Source: Amycolatopsis sp. A133
Lineage (GTDB): Bacteria; Actinomycetota; Actinomycetes; Mycobacteriales; Pseudonocardiaceae
Assembly (NCBI RefSeq): GCF_031082405.1
Contig: NZ_JAVHJU010000076.1
Coordinates: 248,001 to 312,000, forward strand
Direction: 5' to 3'
DNA: 64,000 nt
Shown: piece after piece, positions 7,879 through 16,930 of the stretch
How the letters are laid out: each line of letters starts with the position of its first letter
Numbering within the stretch: the first letter of the stretch is position 1
Program-made: the position numbers and the translations under genes
The notes under the pieces: model-generated
Seen by the model: the letters and a program-made list of their open reading frames with translations, nothing else
Databases searched by the model: none
Told to the model about the DNA's origin: nothing

Positions 7879-10722
7879 GTGGAGCACGTTCTCGACGCCG
7901 TCGCCGCGGCCGGAACCCCGCTGGTCCTGCTCACCGGATTCGCGGGCACCGGCCGCACCACCCTGCTCGCCCGCCTCGGCGAACGCCGCGAAGCCGAAGG
8001 CCGGCACGTCTCGGCGCTGAGGTTCACCTCGGACGGCGACGTCGTCCCGGCCCGCTTCGCCGTTTCTCCGGACGGCGGTGGCGCGAGTTCGGCGACCCGC
8101 CTGCGCGGCCCCGTACGCGGCGAGCCCGCGTGGGCGACGATCGGCCCGGTCGACGGCGCGGCCGACGACCCGGCGGTGGCACTGCGCGCCGCCCGCGCGG
8201 CCGCCGCGGCCCTGCGCCGCACGGGCGACGGCACCGTCCTGCTGCTCGACGACCTGCAGTGGATCGACCGGAACTCGCTGGCGGTGCTGGAGGCGCTGGT
8301 CCGGATGGCGGCCGGGCCGACGCTGACGTGCGTCGGCGCGCTGCGGGTTCCGCCGGAGCCGGGCACGGTCACCCGGGCCGCGGCCCGGTACGGGCCGGAG
8401 GTGCTGGTCCGGCTCCGGGCGGAGAACCTGGTGACCACCCTGCGCCTGCCGCCGTTGACCGGGACGGCGCTGGCCGGCCGGCTGCGCGAAACGTTGCGGG
8501 CCACCCCCGACGCGGCGCTCGCCGAGCACGTGCGCGCGCTGAGCCGTGGGGTGCCGGCGGCCGTGACCGATGCGCTGGCGGAGCTGCGGCGGCGTGGCGC
8601 GATCCGGGTGGTGGACCGGACCGCGTACCTCGTGCCCGCCACGCCGGCCGGGGAGCCGGGGCCTTCCGGGGAGTACGTCCGGGTGGTGCGCGAACTGGGC
8701 GCCGAGGCGTGGGACGCGGCGAAGGCGATGGCGCTGCTGAGCCCGCTCGGCCCGGCCGCGCCCCGGCTCGCCGCTCAGGCGCTGGGCACGAGCGCGGAAG
8801 AAGTGCTGCGGCGCCTGGACGTCCTGCGCGCGGCGGGGATCCTGCACCGCGGAAAGGCGGGCTGGCGGTTCCCCGTTCCGCTGCTGGCGAGCGCGCTGGC
8901 GGCGGCCTGCGGGCCGTACGAACGCCGGGCGCTGGCCGCGGGCGCCGTCGAAGCCCTGTGGGACGGCAGCGCGACCTGCGCCGACGCGGGCCACCGGGCG
9001 GACTTGCTCGCCGGCGCGGGCCGCCTGGTCGATCCGGCGCGGGCGGCGGCCGAGCTCGTCCGCCACGCCGCCGCGGCCGGGGAGCCCGGGGCGGCACTGC
9101 GCCGGCTCACCGCCGCGGCCGGGCTCGCGAACGACCGGGCACAGCGCGCGGAGGTGCTCGTGGCGCTCGCGGCGGCCCACCACCGGCACGGCGGCCACGA
9201 GGCGGGCCTGCGCACCATCCGGCTCGCCTTCGCCGAAGGGGCCGACGGGTTCGAGGCGGGCGCGCTGTTCCTGCACGGGCTCAACGGAACCGGCGACCTC
9301 GCGGCGGTGCGCGCCATCGCCGACGGCCACGAGCAGCCTCCTGGCGACCCCGCCGCCCACACCGCACTCAGGGCGCTCGCGTGCGCGCTGCTCGATCGCT
9401 GGCCTGAAGCGGAGAGGTGGGCCGACGCGGCCGGTTCCGCGGACCGGACCCGGGGTTCGGCGGAAACCACGGACCGGGCAGGAGCCCCCGGCGACCCCCC
9501 GCAACAGCCACCAATTCCGATCGAAGCCGCCGACCTCAGCCCGCGGCCGCAGGCGGTGGCCGTGCAGCTGATCCGGACGCTCGGTGCCCTCTGGCAAGGC
9601 CGGGCCGAACCGTTCGAGCGCAGTCTCCGCGAACGGGACCGGTGGCCCGATGTCGCCGGCCGGCGCGCCGGTCACCGGGAAGCGCACCTCACCGGATTGC
9701 TCGTCAACGGCGAACTGCGGCGCGCCGAACGGCTGCTGACCGAGGAACACGCTGCCTGGCCCGATACCGGCGCCGCGAACCGGACGATGGCCGCGGTCCT
9801 GCGCGGGGACTTCCGGGACGCCGCCGAACTCGCCTGCCGCAGCGTCGCACGCCGGTCGGTGCCCGGGTCCGGCGCCGCGACGGCCGGGATGGTGCACGCC
9901 GCCGTCTCCGCGCTCGTCCGCCAAGGCCGGCTCACCACCGCGCGCGAGCTGCTGACCGCGGCCGCCGAGACCCCTTCGGTGCTCGCCCACCTGCCCGCCT
10001 TCGCCGAGGCGCAGCTCGACCGCGCCCTCGGTGACGCCCGCGGCGCCGCCGGCCGGCTCACGGCCGCGCTGGCCGCCGCCGCCGATCGCGGTTTGGTGGC
10101 CGGCTGCGACGACGCCTACGCGGAGCTGGCCGACCTCGCCCTCGACGCGGGTGACCGGGCGACGGCCCAGCGCTGCCTGGTGGCCGCCGAGCGGCTGGCG
10201 CGGACGCTGCCCACCGGCCGTGCCGCGGTGGCCGCGCGGTTCACCCGGGCGGTGGTGACGCACGATCCCGCCGCGGCCGCCGACTGCCTCGCGCTGGCGC
10301 GAGACCGCGGTCAGCCCTTCGAGCTGCCGGTCGTGCTCGCCCGGCTGGTCAAGCACGGGGTCGCCGAGCCGGCTCTGCTCGGCGAGGCCTACGAGCTGAT
10401 GGGCGGAACCGGGGACCTGCTGCACCGCGCGAAAACCCGCACCCTCATGCGGGAGCACGGCGTCGTCGTCCCCGGCCGCCGGAACACCGTCGCCGAGAAC
10501 GAACGGCTGCTCGCCACCCTCGCCGCGGAAGGGCTGAGCAACAAGCAGATCGCCGCGGCGCTGCGCACGAGCGAGAAGAGCGTCGAAGGCCGGCTGAGCC
10601 GGCTGTTCACCCGCAGCGGGTACCGCTCCCGCATCGAGCTGTCCACCGCCATCGTCAACGGCGAGCTCGCCCCGTTGCGGGAGAACAGCGTTTCGCAGCG
10701 CAAGCCCGGCCGGCCGGGGTGA
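7879..10722 (+). CDS. Large LuxR-family ATPase regulator (LAL type)
   Basis: A 947-aa regulator. The N-terminal P-loop is GFAGTGRTT (20-28), in which the Walker A lysine is an arginine; Walker B is TVLLLDDLQWID. Long alpha-helical TPR-like repeats follow, and the C-terminus (about 880-935) is a LuxR helix-turn-helix (LAAEGLSNKQIAAALRTSEKSVEGRLSRLF, in two parts NKQIAAALRTSEKS and VEGRLSRLF). LAL proteins are ATP-dependent activators. The GTG at 7879 has no strong ribosome site, so leaderless translation is possible. Its position between the two T7SS-associated runs suggests local control, which is inference. The Arg in Walker A may weaken ATP binding. Confidence 0.88.
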   Translation: MEHVLDAVAAAGTPLVLLTGFAGTGRTTLLARLGERREAEGRHVSALRFTSDGDVVPARFAVSPDGGGASSATRLRGPVRGEPAWATIGPVDGAADDPAVALRAARAAAAALRRTGDGTVLLLDDLQWIDRNSLAVLEALVRMAAGPTLTCVGALRVPPEPGTVTRAAARYGPEVLVRLRAENLVTTLRLPPLTGTALAGRLRETLRATPDAALAEHVRALSRGVPAAVTDALAELRRRGAIRVVDRTAYLVPATPAGEPGPSGEYVRVVRELGAEAWDAAKAMALLSPLGPAAPRLAAQALGTSAEEVLRRLDVLRAAGILHRGKAGWRFPVPLLASALAAACGPYERRALAAGAVEALWDGSATCADAGHRADLLAGAGRLVDPARAAAELVRHAAAAGEPGAALRRLTAAAGLANDRAQRAEVLVALAAAHHRHGGHEAGLRTIRLAFAEGADGFEAGALFLHGLNGTGDLAAVRAIADGHEQPPGDPAAHTALRALACALLDRWPEAERWADAAGSADRTRGSAETTDRAGAPGDPPQQPPIPIEAADLSPRPQAVAVQLIRTLGALWQGRAEPFERSLRERDRWPDVAGRRAGHREAHLTGLLVNGELRRAERLLTEEHAAWPDTGAANRTMAAVLRGDFRDAAELACRSVARRSVPGSGAATAGMVHAAVSALVRQGRLTTARELLTAAAETPSVLAHLPAFAEAQLDRALGDARGAAGRLTAALAAAADRGLVAGCDDAYAELADLALDAGDRATAQRCLVAAERLARTLPTGRAAVAARFTRAVVTHDPAAAADCLALARDRGQPFELPVVLARLVKHGVAEPALLGEAYELMGGTGDLLHRAKTRTLMREHGVVVPGRRNTVAENERLLATLAAEGLSNKQIAAALRTSEKSVEGRLSRLFTRSGYRSRIELSTAIVNGELAPLRENSVSQRKPGRPG

Positions 10723-10725
10723 CGC

Positions 10726-10758
10726 CGGCGGGGAGCCTCACCCGGAGGCTCCCCGCCG
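10726..10758 (+). terminator. Strong GC hairpin after the LuxR ATPase gene
   Basis: A perfect 14-bp stem (CGGCGGGGAGCCTC / GAGGCTCCCCGCCG) with a 5-nt loop starts 4 bp after the stop codon at 10722. It lacks a U-tract, as is usual in actinomycetes, and could also end leftward transcription from the pseudogene side. Confidence 0.8.
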
Positions 10759-10767
10759 TGCAGTGGT

Positions 10768-10976
10768 TCAGAGCGAGCCGACGACCTCGGCCACCGTCAC
10801 GCCGATCGGCGTGCTCGCGCGGCCGGTGGACTGGCCGATTCGGCGGCGAGTTCGCGGTTCGACCAGGCGACGTCCCCGGCGAGCTCGTAAGTCTCGCCTT
10901 CGTGGCCCTCGCCGGTGAGCCCGGCGGCCGCGGCCGCCGCGTAGTCCGCCCGGGTGGAGCTGGCGACGCGGCTCAA
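10768..10976 (-). pseudogene. Frameshifted 3' remnant of an NmrA-like NAD(P)H oxidoreductase
   Basis: The minus strand encodes STRADYAAAAAAGLTGEGHE followed by YELAGDVAWSNRELAAE. This is the typical C-terminal segment of NmrA/QorB-like NAD(P)-binding oxidoreductases. After ELAAE the frame is lost; the similarity resumes in another frame as IGQSTGRASTPIGVTVAEVV and stops at 10768. Nothing of the N-terminal Rossmann part is present, so this is a truncated and frameshifted remnant. Confidence 0.65.
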
Positions 10977-11485
10977 GCCGGCTGCGCCAGTTCCCGGACC
11001 GCGTCCGCGAGCAGCCGCATCGACGCGGGCGAGCCCGGGTTCAGCAGCACGTCCACGCCGTGCGGGGGCAGGGCGACGGCGAGTTCCTCGACCGTGACGT
11101 CCAGCCAGCGGACGGCGTCCCCGACCCGGGCGCGGTGGCCGTGGGCGGTGGCCACCTGGACCGACGGCACGCCGTCGGGAGCCGGCCGCACCAGCGCGGT
11201 GCCGTCCCCGGCCGTGGCGATGCCGAGGACGGTGTCGCGCAGCACCACCGGCAGCCGGTCCGCGACGTCCTCGCCGCCGGCCAGCGCGCGCAGCACCGCG
11301 TCCACCGGGTCGAGCGGGGAGTCCGGCGAGCTGGGCCGGTAGTGCGGGTTGGGGTGGAAGCGGCTGGGCGTCCCCGTTTCGTCGACGAGCCACGCGCCCA
11401 GCACCACGTGCTCCGGCACCGATTCCTGCCCGTCCAGGGTGAACGCGGGGTCGAACAGCAGCAGCAGCTCGCCGGCCACGCTCAC
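10973..11485 (-). CDS. Type VII secretion system-associated protein
   Basis: A 170-aa protein, starting at a GTG that overlaps the stop of the upstream 745-aa gene (GTGTGA). It shows the pattern of small T7SS-associated actinobacterial proteins: LLLFDPAF near the N-terminus, VVLGAWLVDETG, then RFHPNPHYRPS and PLDPVDAVLR, then a C-terminal half with VDVLLNPGSPASMRLL. The exact role is unknown. It forms a two-gene unit with the ART-like paralogue. Confidence 0.7.
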   Translation of the reverse strand: MSVAGELLLLFDPAFTLDGQESVPEHVVLGAWLVDETGTPSRFHPNPHYRPSSPDSPLDPVDAVLRALAGGEDVADRLPVVLRDTVLGIATAGDGTALVRPAPDGVPSVQVATAHGHRARVGDAVRWLDVTVEELAVALPPHGVDVLLNPGSPASMRLLADAVRELAQPA

Positions 11486-13719
11486 ACCTGCCCGTCCGGC
11501 GCGGCGTCGACGCCGGGCACCCGGCCGAACCGGTGCGCCTGCGCCGACGGGACCGGGGCCGGCGCCCGGGTGCCGCGGTCGGTGAACGTGCGCAACGCGG
11601 CCCGGACGAGGTCGTCGCGGCCGGTGGCCGTTCCGGCTTCGGCGGGCGCCAGCTCGCGCACCAGGATCCGGCCGCGCTGCGCTCCGGCCGGCTCGACGGC
11701 TTCGAGGACCTTGAAGCCCGTGCCGGGCGGGAACACGACGCGGTCGGCGACGCCGTCGTCCTCGGGCTCGAGCGACGCCGTCAGCCGCCCGGTGAGCGAC
11801 CAGACCACCAGGTCGGTCGAGCCGCCGCCGACCGGACCGAGACAGGTGCGCGTGTGGAAGAACCCCCACTCGCGCAGCACGGTGCCCGGTTCGAGCAGCG
11901 ACCACACCGGCGAGCCCGGGTCGAGCACCGTCGCGGTCGCCTTGCGGTGCCCGGGCAGCTTCTGCAGGCCCGCGGCCACGCACCGGCCGAAGTCGAGGTG
12001 CGGCCCGGCGGTGCCGGCCCGCAGCGCCGCGTCGACGTCCGGGTCGGCCGAGGCCAGGTAGAGCCCGGTGGCGACGGCCGCGGTCAGTGCGCTCTCGGGC
12101 ACGGGGCGACCGGGTGAGAACCGGCGCATGACGGCGCCGACGCGGTCCGACAACGCGTCGAAAGCGGCCTCGCGGTCCGTGCGCACCACGGCGCGGTCCG
12201 CACGGAACCCCTCCGGCAGCGGCCAGGCGCGCACTTCCGGCGTGGGCTGCGCGGCCACGGTCTCGGCGTACGCGGGCCGCGGCGCGGGCAGGGTCGCGAC
12301 GGCGGGGTAGCGGATCTTCGTGGTGACGGCCACGGCGTCGTCGTCCGGGGCCGGCCGCGCGCCGACCGCGGACCGGCGCTCCGGCGCGACGGCCACGGAC
12401 CCCGCGGTCTGCCGTTGCAGCAGCCTCGACAGCCGGGGCAGCGGGGTCAGCGGCCGGGTCAGGTCGGCGCCGAAGGGCACCGGCGGCGAGCCGACCGGGG
12501 TGCTGACCGGGACCGGCCGGACCGCGGCCCGGTCCTTGTCCGGCAGCGGGCCGAGCACCCGGGCCACGAGGTCGTCGTCGGCGGGGTCGTGGAACACCAG
12601 GAGCGCGGCCGGGTCGGGCGGGGTGGTGCGGATGTCGCCGGCCTGCCCGGATTCGTCCGGCGTGCGCACCCACAGCCCCGCCTGGACGACCTCGACGACC
12701 GCGAGGGACTCGTGCTGGTAGACGCCGGGCCGCAGCTCGGTCAGGCCGTCGCCGGGACGCCGCGCGCGCCGCACCCGCGGCACCGGTGCGTCGGCGCCGG
12801 GGTCGCGCCGGGGTCGGAACGCCAGCTGTTCGGCGAAGGTGCGGATGCCGTGGGACCCGTCTTCCCGCAGGGCGAACACCTCCGGCGCGTCGGGCCGGCC
12901 GGCCGGCAGGCCGCCGTGGCACACGACTTCTTCGCCGAGCGCGTCGGCCAGGGCCTGCCCGGGCGCGGCGGAACCGGCCCCGGCGAGCTCGCCGAAGCAG
13001 AAGAACCGGGTCCTGGCCCGGTTTTCCGGCGCGACGGTGGCCCACCACCGGACGACGTCGGTCAGCGGCAGCGGCGGTGTCCCGTGCGCGCCCAGCACGA
13101 CGGTGAACTCCCGCGGCGAAACGGACAGCCAGCGGGTGAGCTTCGCGCGCCCGGCTTCCAGCCAGTCGTCGCGGCCGTCGGTGCGCAGCCACAGCCCGGC
13201 GGGCAGCGGTTCGGCCGTCGTGGTCTCCCCCACCCGGGCCGGAGTCGTGTTGGCCGGCTCTTCCCACTCCGGCACCGGGAACCGCCGCCCCCGCCACTCC
13301 GGCTCCTGATCCGGCGCGCACACCGCCCAGCCCCGGCCGGTGGACGGCGGCAGGAACACCACGCCGGTCGAGCCCGGCAGCGCACCGTCCGGGCAGAGCA
13401 CGGGCTGACCGATCCGATCGGCGAGCCACTGCACGGCGTCCAGGGGCACTTCGCCGGTCTTCTCCGCGGGGAACAGCCGGACCGGGCACCGGTCGCCCGC
13501 GACGGCCGTCGCCAGGGCTTTCCAGTGCTCCGGCGGCGCATCGGCGGGGAAGTCCACCACGACGAGCGTCCGCCCGGCTTCGGCGGGCAGGGCCGACGCC
13601 AGCCGGCCGGCCTGCGCCGTCATGCCCGCGGGGCCGTGGACGACCAGCGCCTCGCCGACCCGCCGGGTGGACACGCCGGCCTTGCGCCGTCCGAAGCGCG
13701 GCACCTTGAGAAGCGACAT
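11482..13719 (-). CDS. Large protein, paralogue of the 827-aa ART-like protein
   Basis: 745 aa; the ATG at 13719 has GAGGAAGG upstream. The N-terminal two thirds contain repeated alpha/beta modules, each with a similar strand (PLPAGLWLRTDG, then VVQAGLWVRTPDE), comparable to VVPSGLALRTGR in the 827-aa protein. The C-terminal domain (about 530-720) matches the paralogue: helical lead-in, GLQKLPGHRKA, GTVLREWGFFHTRTC (aligned to the STS region), DRVVFPPGTGFKVL (659-672, aligned to the ExE strand) and VRELAPAE. The ExE glutamates are absent here. The gene belongs to a two-gene unit with the T7SS-associated 170-aa protein. The function is unknown; I infer a degenerate ADP-ribosyltransferase-like domain. 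Confidence 0.8.
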   Translation of the reverse strand: MSLLKVPRFGRRKAGVSTRRVGEALVVHGPAGMTAQAGRLASALPAEAGRTLVVVDFPADAPPEHWKALATAVAGDRCPVRLFPAEKTGEVPLDAVQWLADRIGQPVLCPDGALPGSTGVVFLPPSTGRGWAVCAPDQEPEWRGRRFPVPEWEEPANTTPARVGETTTAEPLPAGLWLRTDGRDDWLEAGRAKLTRWLSVSPREFTVVLGAHGTPPLPLTDVVRWWATVAPENRARTRFFCFGELAGAGSAAPGQALADALGEEVVCHGGLPAGRPDAPEVFALREDGSHGIRTFAEQLAFRPRRDPGADAPVPRVRRARRPGDGLTELRPGVYQHESLAVVEVVQAGLWVRTPDESGQAGDIRTTPPDPAALLVFHDPADDDLVARVLGPLPDKDRAAVRPVPVSTPVGSPPVPFGADLTRPLTPLPRLSRLLQRQTAGSVAVAPERRSAVGARPAPDDDAVAVTTKIRYPAVATLPAPRPAYAETVAAQPTPEVRAWPLPEGFRADRAVVRTDREAAFDALSDRVGAVMRRFSPGRPVPESALTAAVATGLYLASADPDVDAALRAGTAGPHLDFGRCVAAGLQKLPGHRKATATVLDPGSPVWSLLEPGTVLREWGFFHTRTCLGPVGGGSTDLVVWSLTGRLTASLEPEDDGVADRVVFPPGTGFKVLEAVEPAGAQRGRILVRELAPAEAGTATGRDDLVRAALRTFTDRGTRAPAPVPSAQAHRFGRVPGVDAAPDGQV

Positions 13720-13903
13720 CGGGTTCGCCTTCCTCTTCCGCCGCTCGCCGGCGGCTGACCACTGTGGACCGGTGTGCGGAGCGGGTCCGGCGGGACACCG
13801 TCCACTGTGACCCGCCCCGTGGGCCTCCGGTGGGCCCGGACGTCCGCGGCGGGCGTTCCTGCCGGGGATCCCTCACGAACTCCCGCCGGGGTTTCGGCGG
13901 GGC

Positions 13904-16717
13904 TCAGGCGCCGATGGCGTCGGGGTGGCGGCCCAGCCCCGACGTCGCCAGGCCGTAGCGGGTCCGGCACCCCGCCTTGGCGAAGAGGCGGGAAAGGTGC
14001 TTCTCCACCGTTTTTTCGCTCATCCGGATGGTGCGGGCGATCTGCCGGTTGGTCTGGCCGGTGCGGATCAGCTGCAGGATTTCCCGCTCCGTCACCGACA
14101 ACGCCGCCGCCCGGCCGGTCGCGGTCGCGGTCGCGGGCTCGGGTTCGCGGGCCGTGCGGGCGGCGCCGCCGGCGCGGGTGTTCTCGTAGGCCTCCCGCAG
14201 CCAGCCGCGGGGGCGCCGGACGGCCGGCTCGCTCAGCAGCACCAGCTCGTGGTCGCCGCGCCGCCGCACCAGCCGCTCGGCCGTGCGGATCTCCGTCTCG
14301 TCGCCGGCGGCCAAGCCGCGGACCGCGGCCAGGACGCCGAACGAACGCGCCGAGTTGCGGTTCTCGTGGTAGTTCTCGGCCACGCCGACGACCACGCGGG
14401 CGGGTCCGGTGTCCTCGACGCGGCCGGCGAGCCAAGCCAGGCGCAGCAACAGCCGGGACGCCCCGAGTTCGTCGCGGGAGAAGGGGTGCGCCCGGAACGC
14501 GCGCCGCCCCACTTCGAACGCCTGCTCGGGTTCCTGCGCGTGGTGGCACAACCCGGCCTGCACCCAGGCTTTCAGGTGCGGGAAGTGCCCGTGCTCCGGC
14601 ACTCGCGCGAGCCACCCGGCCGCCCGGGCGGTCTCGCCCCGCCAGCCGCACACCTCGGCCGCCAGCAGCCGCGCGTGTTCGCGGGCGAGCTCGTCGACGG
14701 CTTGGTACGACTCCAGTTCTTCGACCGCGGCCAGGGTTTCGGTCCAGCGCCCCTCGGCGTAGGCGGTGCGCACCCGGTGGTAGGCCGCCAACGGCCCGGC
14801 CGCCGGCACGCGGTAGTCCTCCCCCAGCACGGCGGCCAGCACCGGGACGAGGTCGCGCACGGCGCAGGCGTCGGCGAGCGGGGCGCCGTGCCGCCGCCCG
14901 GACCAGGCCGCCCGTCCGGGCGGGGCGGGGACGCCGAACCGCTGCCACACCGGCAGCAGCGCGGCGACGACATCGGCGGGCTCGACCCGCTCCCCGGCGA
15001 ACCAGCGGTCGGCCGGCAGCAGCACCTCGCGAGCCGCACCGCTCCGCCCGAGCTCGGCGCGGACGCCGGCGGCCACGGGCTGTCCGGTGTGGACGGCGGC
15101 GAGCACGGCCGCGAGCGCGAGCCCGGCCCGCCAGTCCTGCGCGGCCTCGGCTTCGGGTTCGACGGCGAACGCGGCCCGCCCAACGGCAACCGCCACGGCC
15201 CGCGACGCCGGAGCCCCGAGCGCTCGCGCAACCTGCTCTCCATCGCCAAGCCCGTCCTGCGCGGCTTCGGGTTCGAGGGCGAACGCGGCCCGCCCAACGG
15301 CAACCGGACCGTCGTGCGCACCCTCGAAACCGCCCCGAACCTGCTCACCACCACCCGGCACGGCGCCCGCAACCCGCTCCCCCTCATCAGACCCGTCCTG
15401 CACCGCCTCGGCCACGAATTCAGCCATGGCCGGATAATCCGCCTCGCGAACCAAGTGCCGGACGAGCTCCGCCTGGCGGGCAATGCGCCCGGCGCCCGAT
15501 GCGGTGTGCCACCAAGCGGCCCGCAGGTGGCCCGTCCGGAGCGGTGAACCGGGGCTGAGCGCGCTCGCCGCGGTCCGCAGCAGCTCGGCGAACTCCGGGC
15601 GGCGCGGGACGGCCGGTCCGGCCGCGGCGAGCTGCCTCGCCAGCACGTCCTCGCGGGGGCCGGTTTCGAGCAGCCGTGCGACGATCTCCCGGTGCAGCCG
15701 TTGGCGGGCACCGCTTCCCGCCGCCTCGGCCACCGCCGCGGCGAAGGCGGGGACGCGGCAGCGGAGGGTCCCGGCCGGGTCGCACTCGAGGAGGCCGGCC
15801 GCGACCAGCGCGTCGACCGCCTGCCCCGCCCGCGCGCCGGGGGCGGCCGCGTACCGGAGGTCTTCGGCGGCCAAGCCGCCCGGTTCCGAGGCGAGCAGCA
15901 CGATCCGGCGGCCCACCTCCCCGAAGGGGGCGAGCACCGCGAACGCCGGGTGCGCCGCCGGCAGGGTGATCGGTCGCGCCGGCCCGGTCAGCCGGGCGAA
16001 GCCGTCCACCGTCTCCCACTGCCCGCGCTCGCGCAGGCCGGCGATCGTCGAGACCACCGCTCCCGGGTTGCCCCACAGCGGGCCGAGCGCCTGCCGGACC
16101 GCCGTCTCGGCGGCGGGGGTGACCGGCGCCTTTCCCTGGCGCCGCACCAGGCTCGCGGCTTCGTCCGGCAGCAGCGGCCCGAGTTCGACCACCCGCGGGA
16201 ACGCGGGGCCGAGCGGGGCCGTGGCCGACGCGAGCACGGCGTGCCCGGCGCGGTGCACCGGGGCCGCCGCGAGTGCCGGCTCGTCCAGGCGGTCGACGTC
16301 GTCGAAGACGACGGTCACCGGCGCGGTGGCGCTCAGCCTGGTGAACAGCGTGCTCATCGCGTGCAGCAGGCAGAACCGCGTCCACGGGTCGGCGTAACCG
16401 TCCTCTGTGCACAGCCGGCTGACCTCGTCCAGCGCGTCGGGGAGCCGGGGGTCGGCGTCGAAGCACTCGTACTGCTCGCGCACCGCCCCGAGCACCGCGC
16501 GGAAGCCGAACCGGTCCCACGCCGGTCCGTCCGCCGGTACCGGCACGTCCAGCACCGGCGTTCCCCGGGCCGCCAGGACGCGGCGGGCTTCCCGCAGCAG
16601 CGCGGTCTTCCCGCTGCCGGCCGGCCCGGATACCAGGACCGGGCCGGCGCCGCCCGCCTCGAGGACGGCGTCGAGTTCCGCTCGCCGCCCCACCAGCCCA
16701 CCACGCCGACGCGTCAT
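13904..16717 (-). CDS. Large LuxR-family ATPase regulator (LAL type) with internal repeats
   Basis: A 937-aa regulator. Walker A is GPAGSGKT (31-38) and Walker B is VTVVFDDVDRLD; a helical TPR-like middle follows, and the LuxR helix-turn-helix is at the C-terminus (LSVTEREILQLIRTGQTNRQ, then IARTIRMSEKTVEKHLSRLF). Residues of about 430-530 hold two and a bit copies of an acidic unit of about 40 aa (VAVGRAAFALEPEAAQDG, then VAVGRAAFAVEPEAEAAQDW) that breaks the TPR region. The ATG at 16717 has GGGGA upstream; a GTG one codon earlier is possible. It probably activates neighbouring promoters. Confidence 0.88.
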   Translation of the reverse strand: MTRRRGGLVGRRAELDAVLEAGGAGPVLVSGPAGSGKTALLREARRVLAARGTPVLDVPVPADGPAWDRFGFRAVLGAVREQYECFDADPRLPDALDEVSRLCTEDGYADPWTRFCLLHAMSTLFTRLSATAPVTVVFDDVDRLDEPALAAAPVHRAGHAVLASATAPLGPAFPRVVELGPLLPDEAASLVRRQGKAPVTPAAETAVRQALGPLWGNPGAVVSTIAGLRERGQWETVDGFARLTGPARPITLPAAHPAFAVLAPFGEVGRRIVLLASEPGGLAAEDLRYAAAPGARAGQAVDALVAAGLLECDPAGTLRCRVPAFAAAVAEAAGSGARQRLHREIVARLLETGPREDVLARQLAAAGPAVPRRPEFAELLRTAASALSPGSPLRTGHLRAAWWHTASGAGRIARQAELVRHLVREADYPAMAEFVAEAVQDGSDEGERVAGAVPGGGEQVRGGFEGAHDGPVAVGRAAFALEPEAAQDGLGDGEQVARALGAPASRAVAVAVGRAAFAVEPEAEAAQDWRAGLALAAVLAAVHTGQPVAAGVRAELGRSGAAREVLLPADRWFAGERVEPADVVAALLPVWQRFGVPAPPGRAAWSGRRHGAPLADACAVRDLVPVLAAVLGEDYRVPAAGPLAAYHRVRTAYAEGRWTETLAAVEELESYQAVDELAREHARLLAAEVCGWRGETARAAGWLARVPEHGHFPHLKAWVQAGLCHHAQEPEQAFEVGRRAFRAHPFSRDELGASRLLLRLAWLAGRVEDTGPARVVVGVAENYHENRNSARSFGVLAAVRGLAAGDETEIRTAERLVRRRGDHELVLLSEPAVRRPRGWLREAYENTRAGGAARTAREPEPATATATGRAAALSVTEREILQLIRTGQTNRQIARTIRMSEKTVEKHLSRLFAKAGCRTRYGLATSGLGRHPDAIGA
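15134..15421. repeat. Imperfect direct repeats within the LuxR ATPase gene
   Basis: A sequence beginning GTCCTGCGCGGC and ending in GCCCGCCCAACGGCAACCG occurs at 15134-15192 and again, six bases shorter, at 15254-15307. A third partial copy lies at 15395-15421. The spacing (120 and 141 bp) and length differences are multiples of three, so the reading frame is kept and the protein gains acidic repeats. Confidence 0.8.
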
Positions 16718-16854
16718 CACCCGTCCCCTTCGGTTCCGGTCCCGGGTCCGGTGCCCGGGCCGTCCGCCGCCACTCGCGGACCCTGCGAAATTCCACCAGG
16801 GCCGGCTCAACGAATTCTTCATCCGGGAAACGAAAAAACCCGCGCACGCGCAAG

Positions 16855-16885
16855 TCCCGGGCACCGGCAGGGCCGGTGTCCGGGA
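16855..16885 (-). terminator. Hairpin downstream of the LuxR-type regulator gene
   Basis: A stem of 14 pairs (TCCCGG, one G-T wobble, CACCGGC) closes on the loop AGG and lies about 46 bp after the stop at 16931. In the leftward reading direction a run of six T follows about 16 nt later (16833-16838). It separates the regulator gene from the start of the 937-aa gene. Confidence 0.7.
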
Positions 16886-16930
16886 CGCGTTCAGGAAAGC
16901 GCTCTCTGTCCTAACTGGACACAGGACGGA

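Noticed and set aside
13750..13815. TCCACTGTGG-like motifs (also near 36330, 36968 and 57947)
   Set aside because: Recurrent but loosely placed relative to starts; could be an over-represented genomic word. No consistent promoter context.
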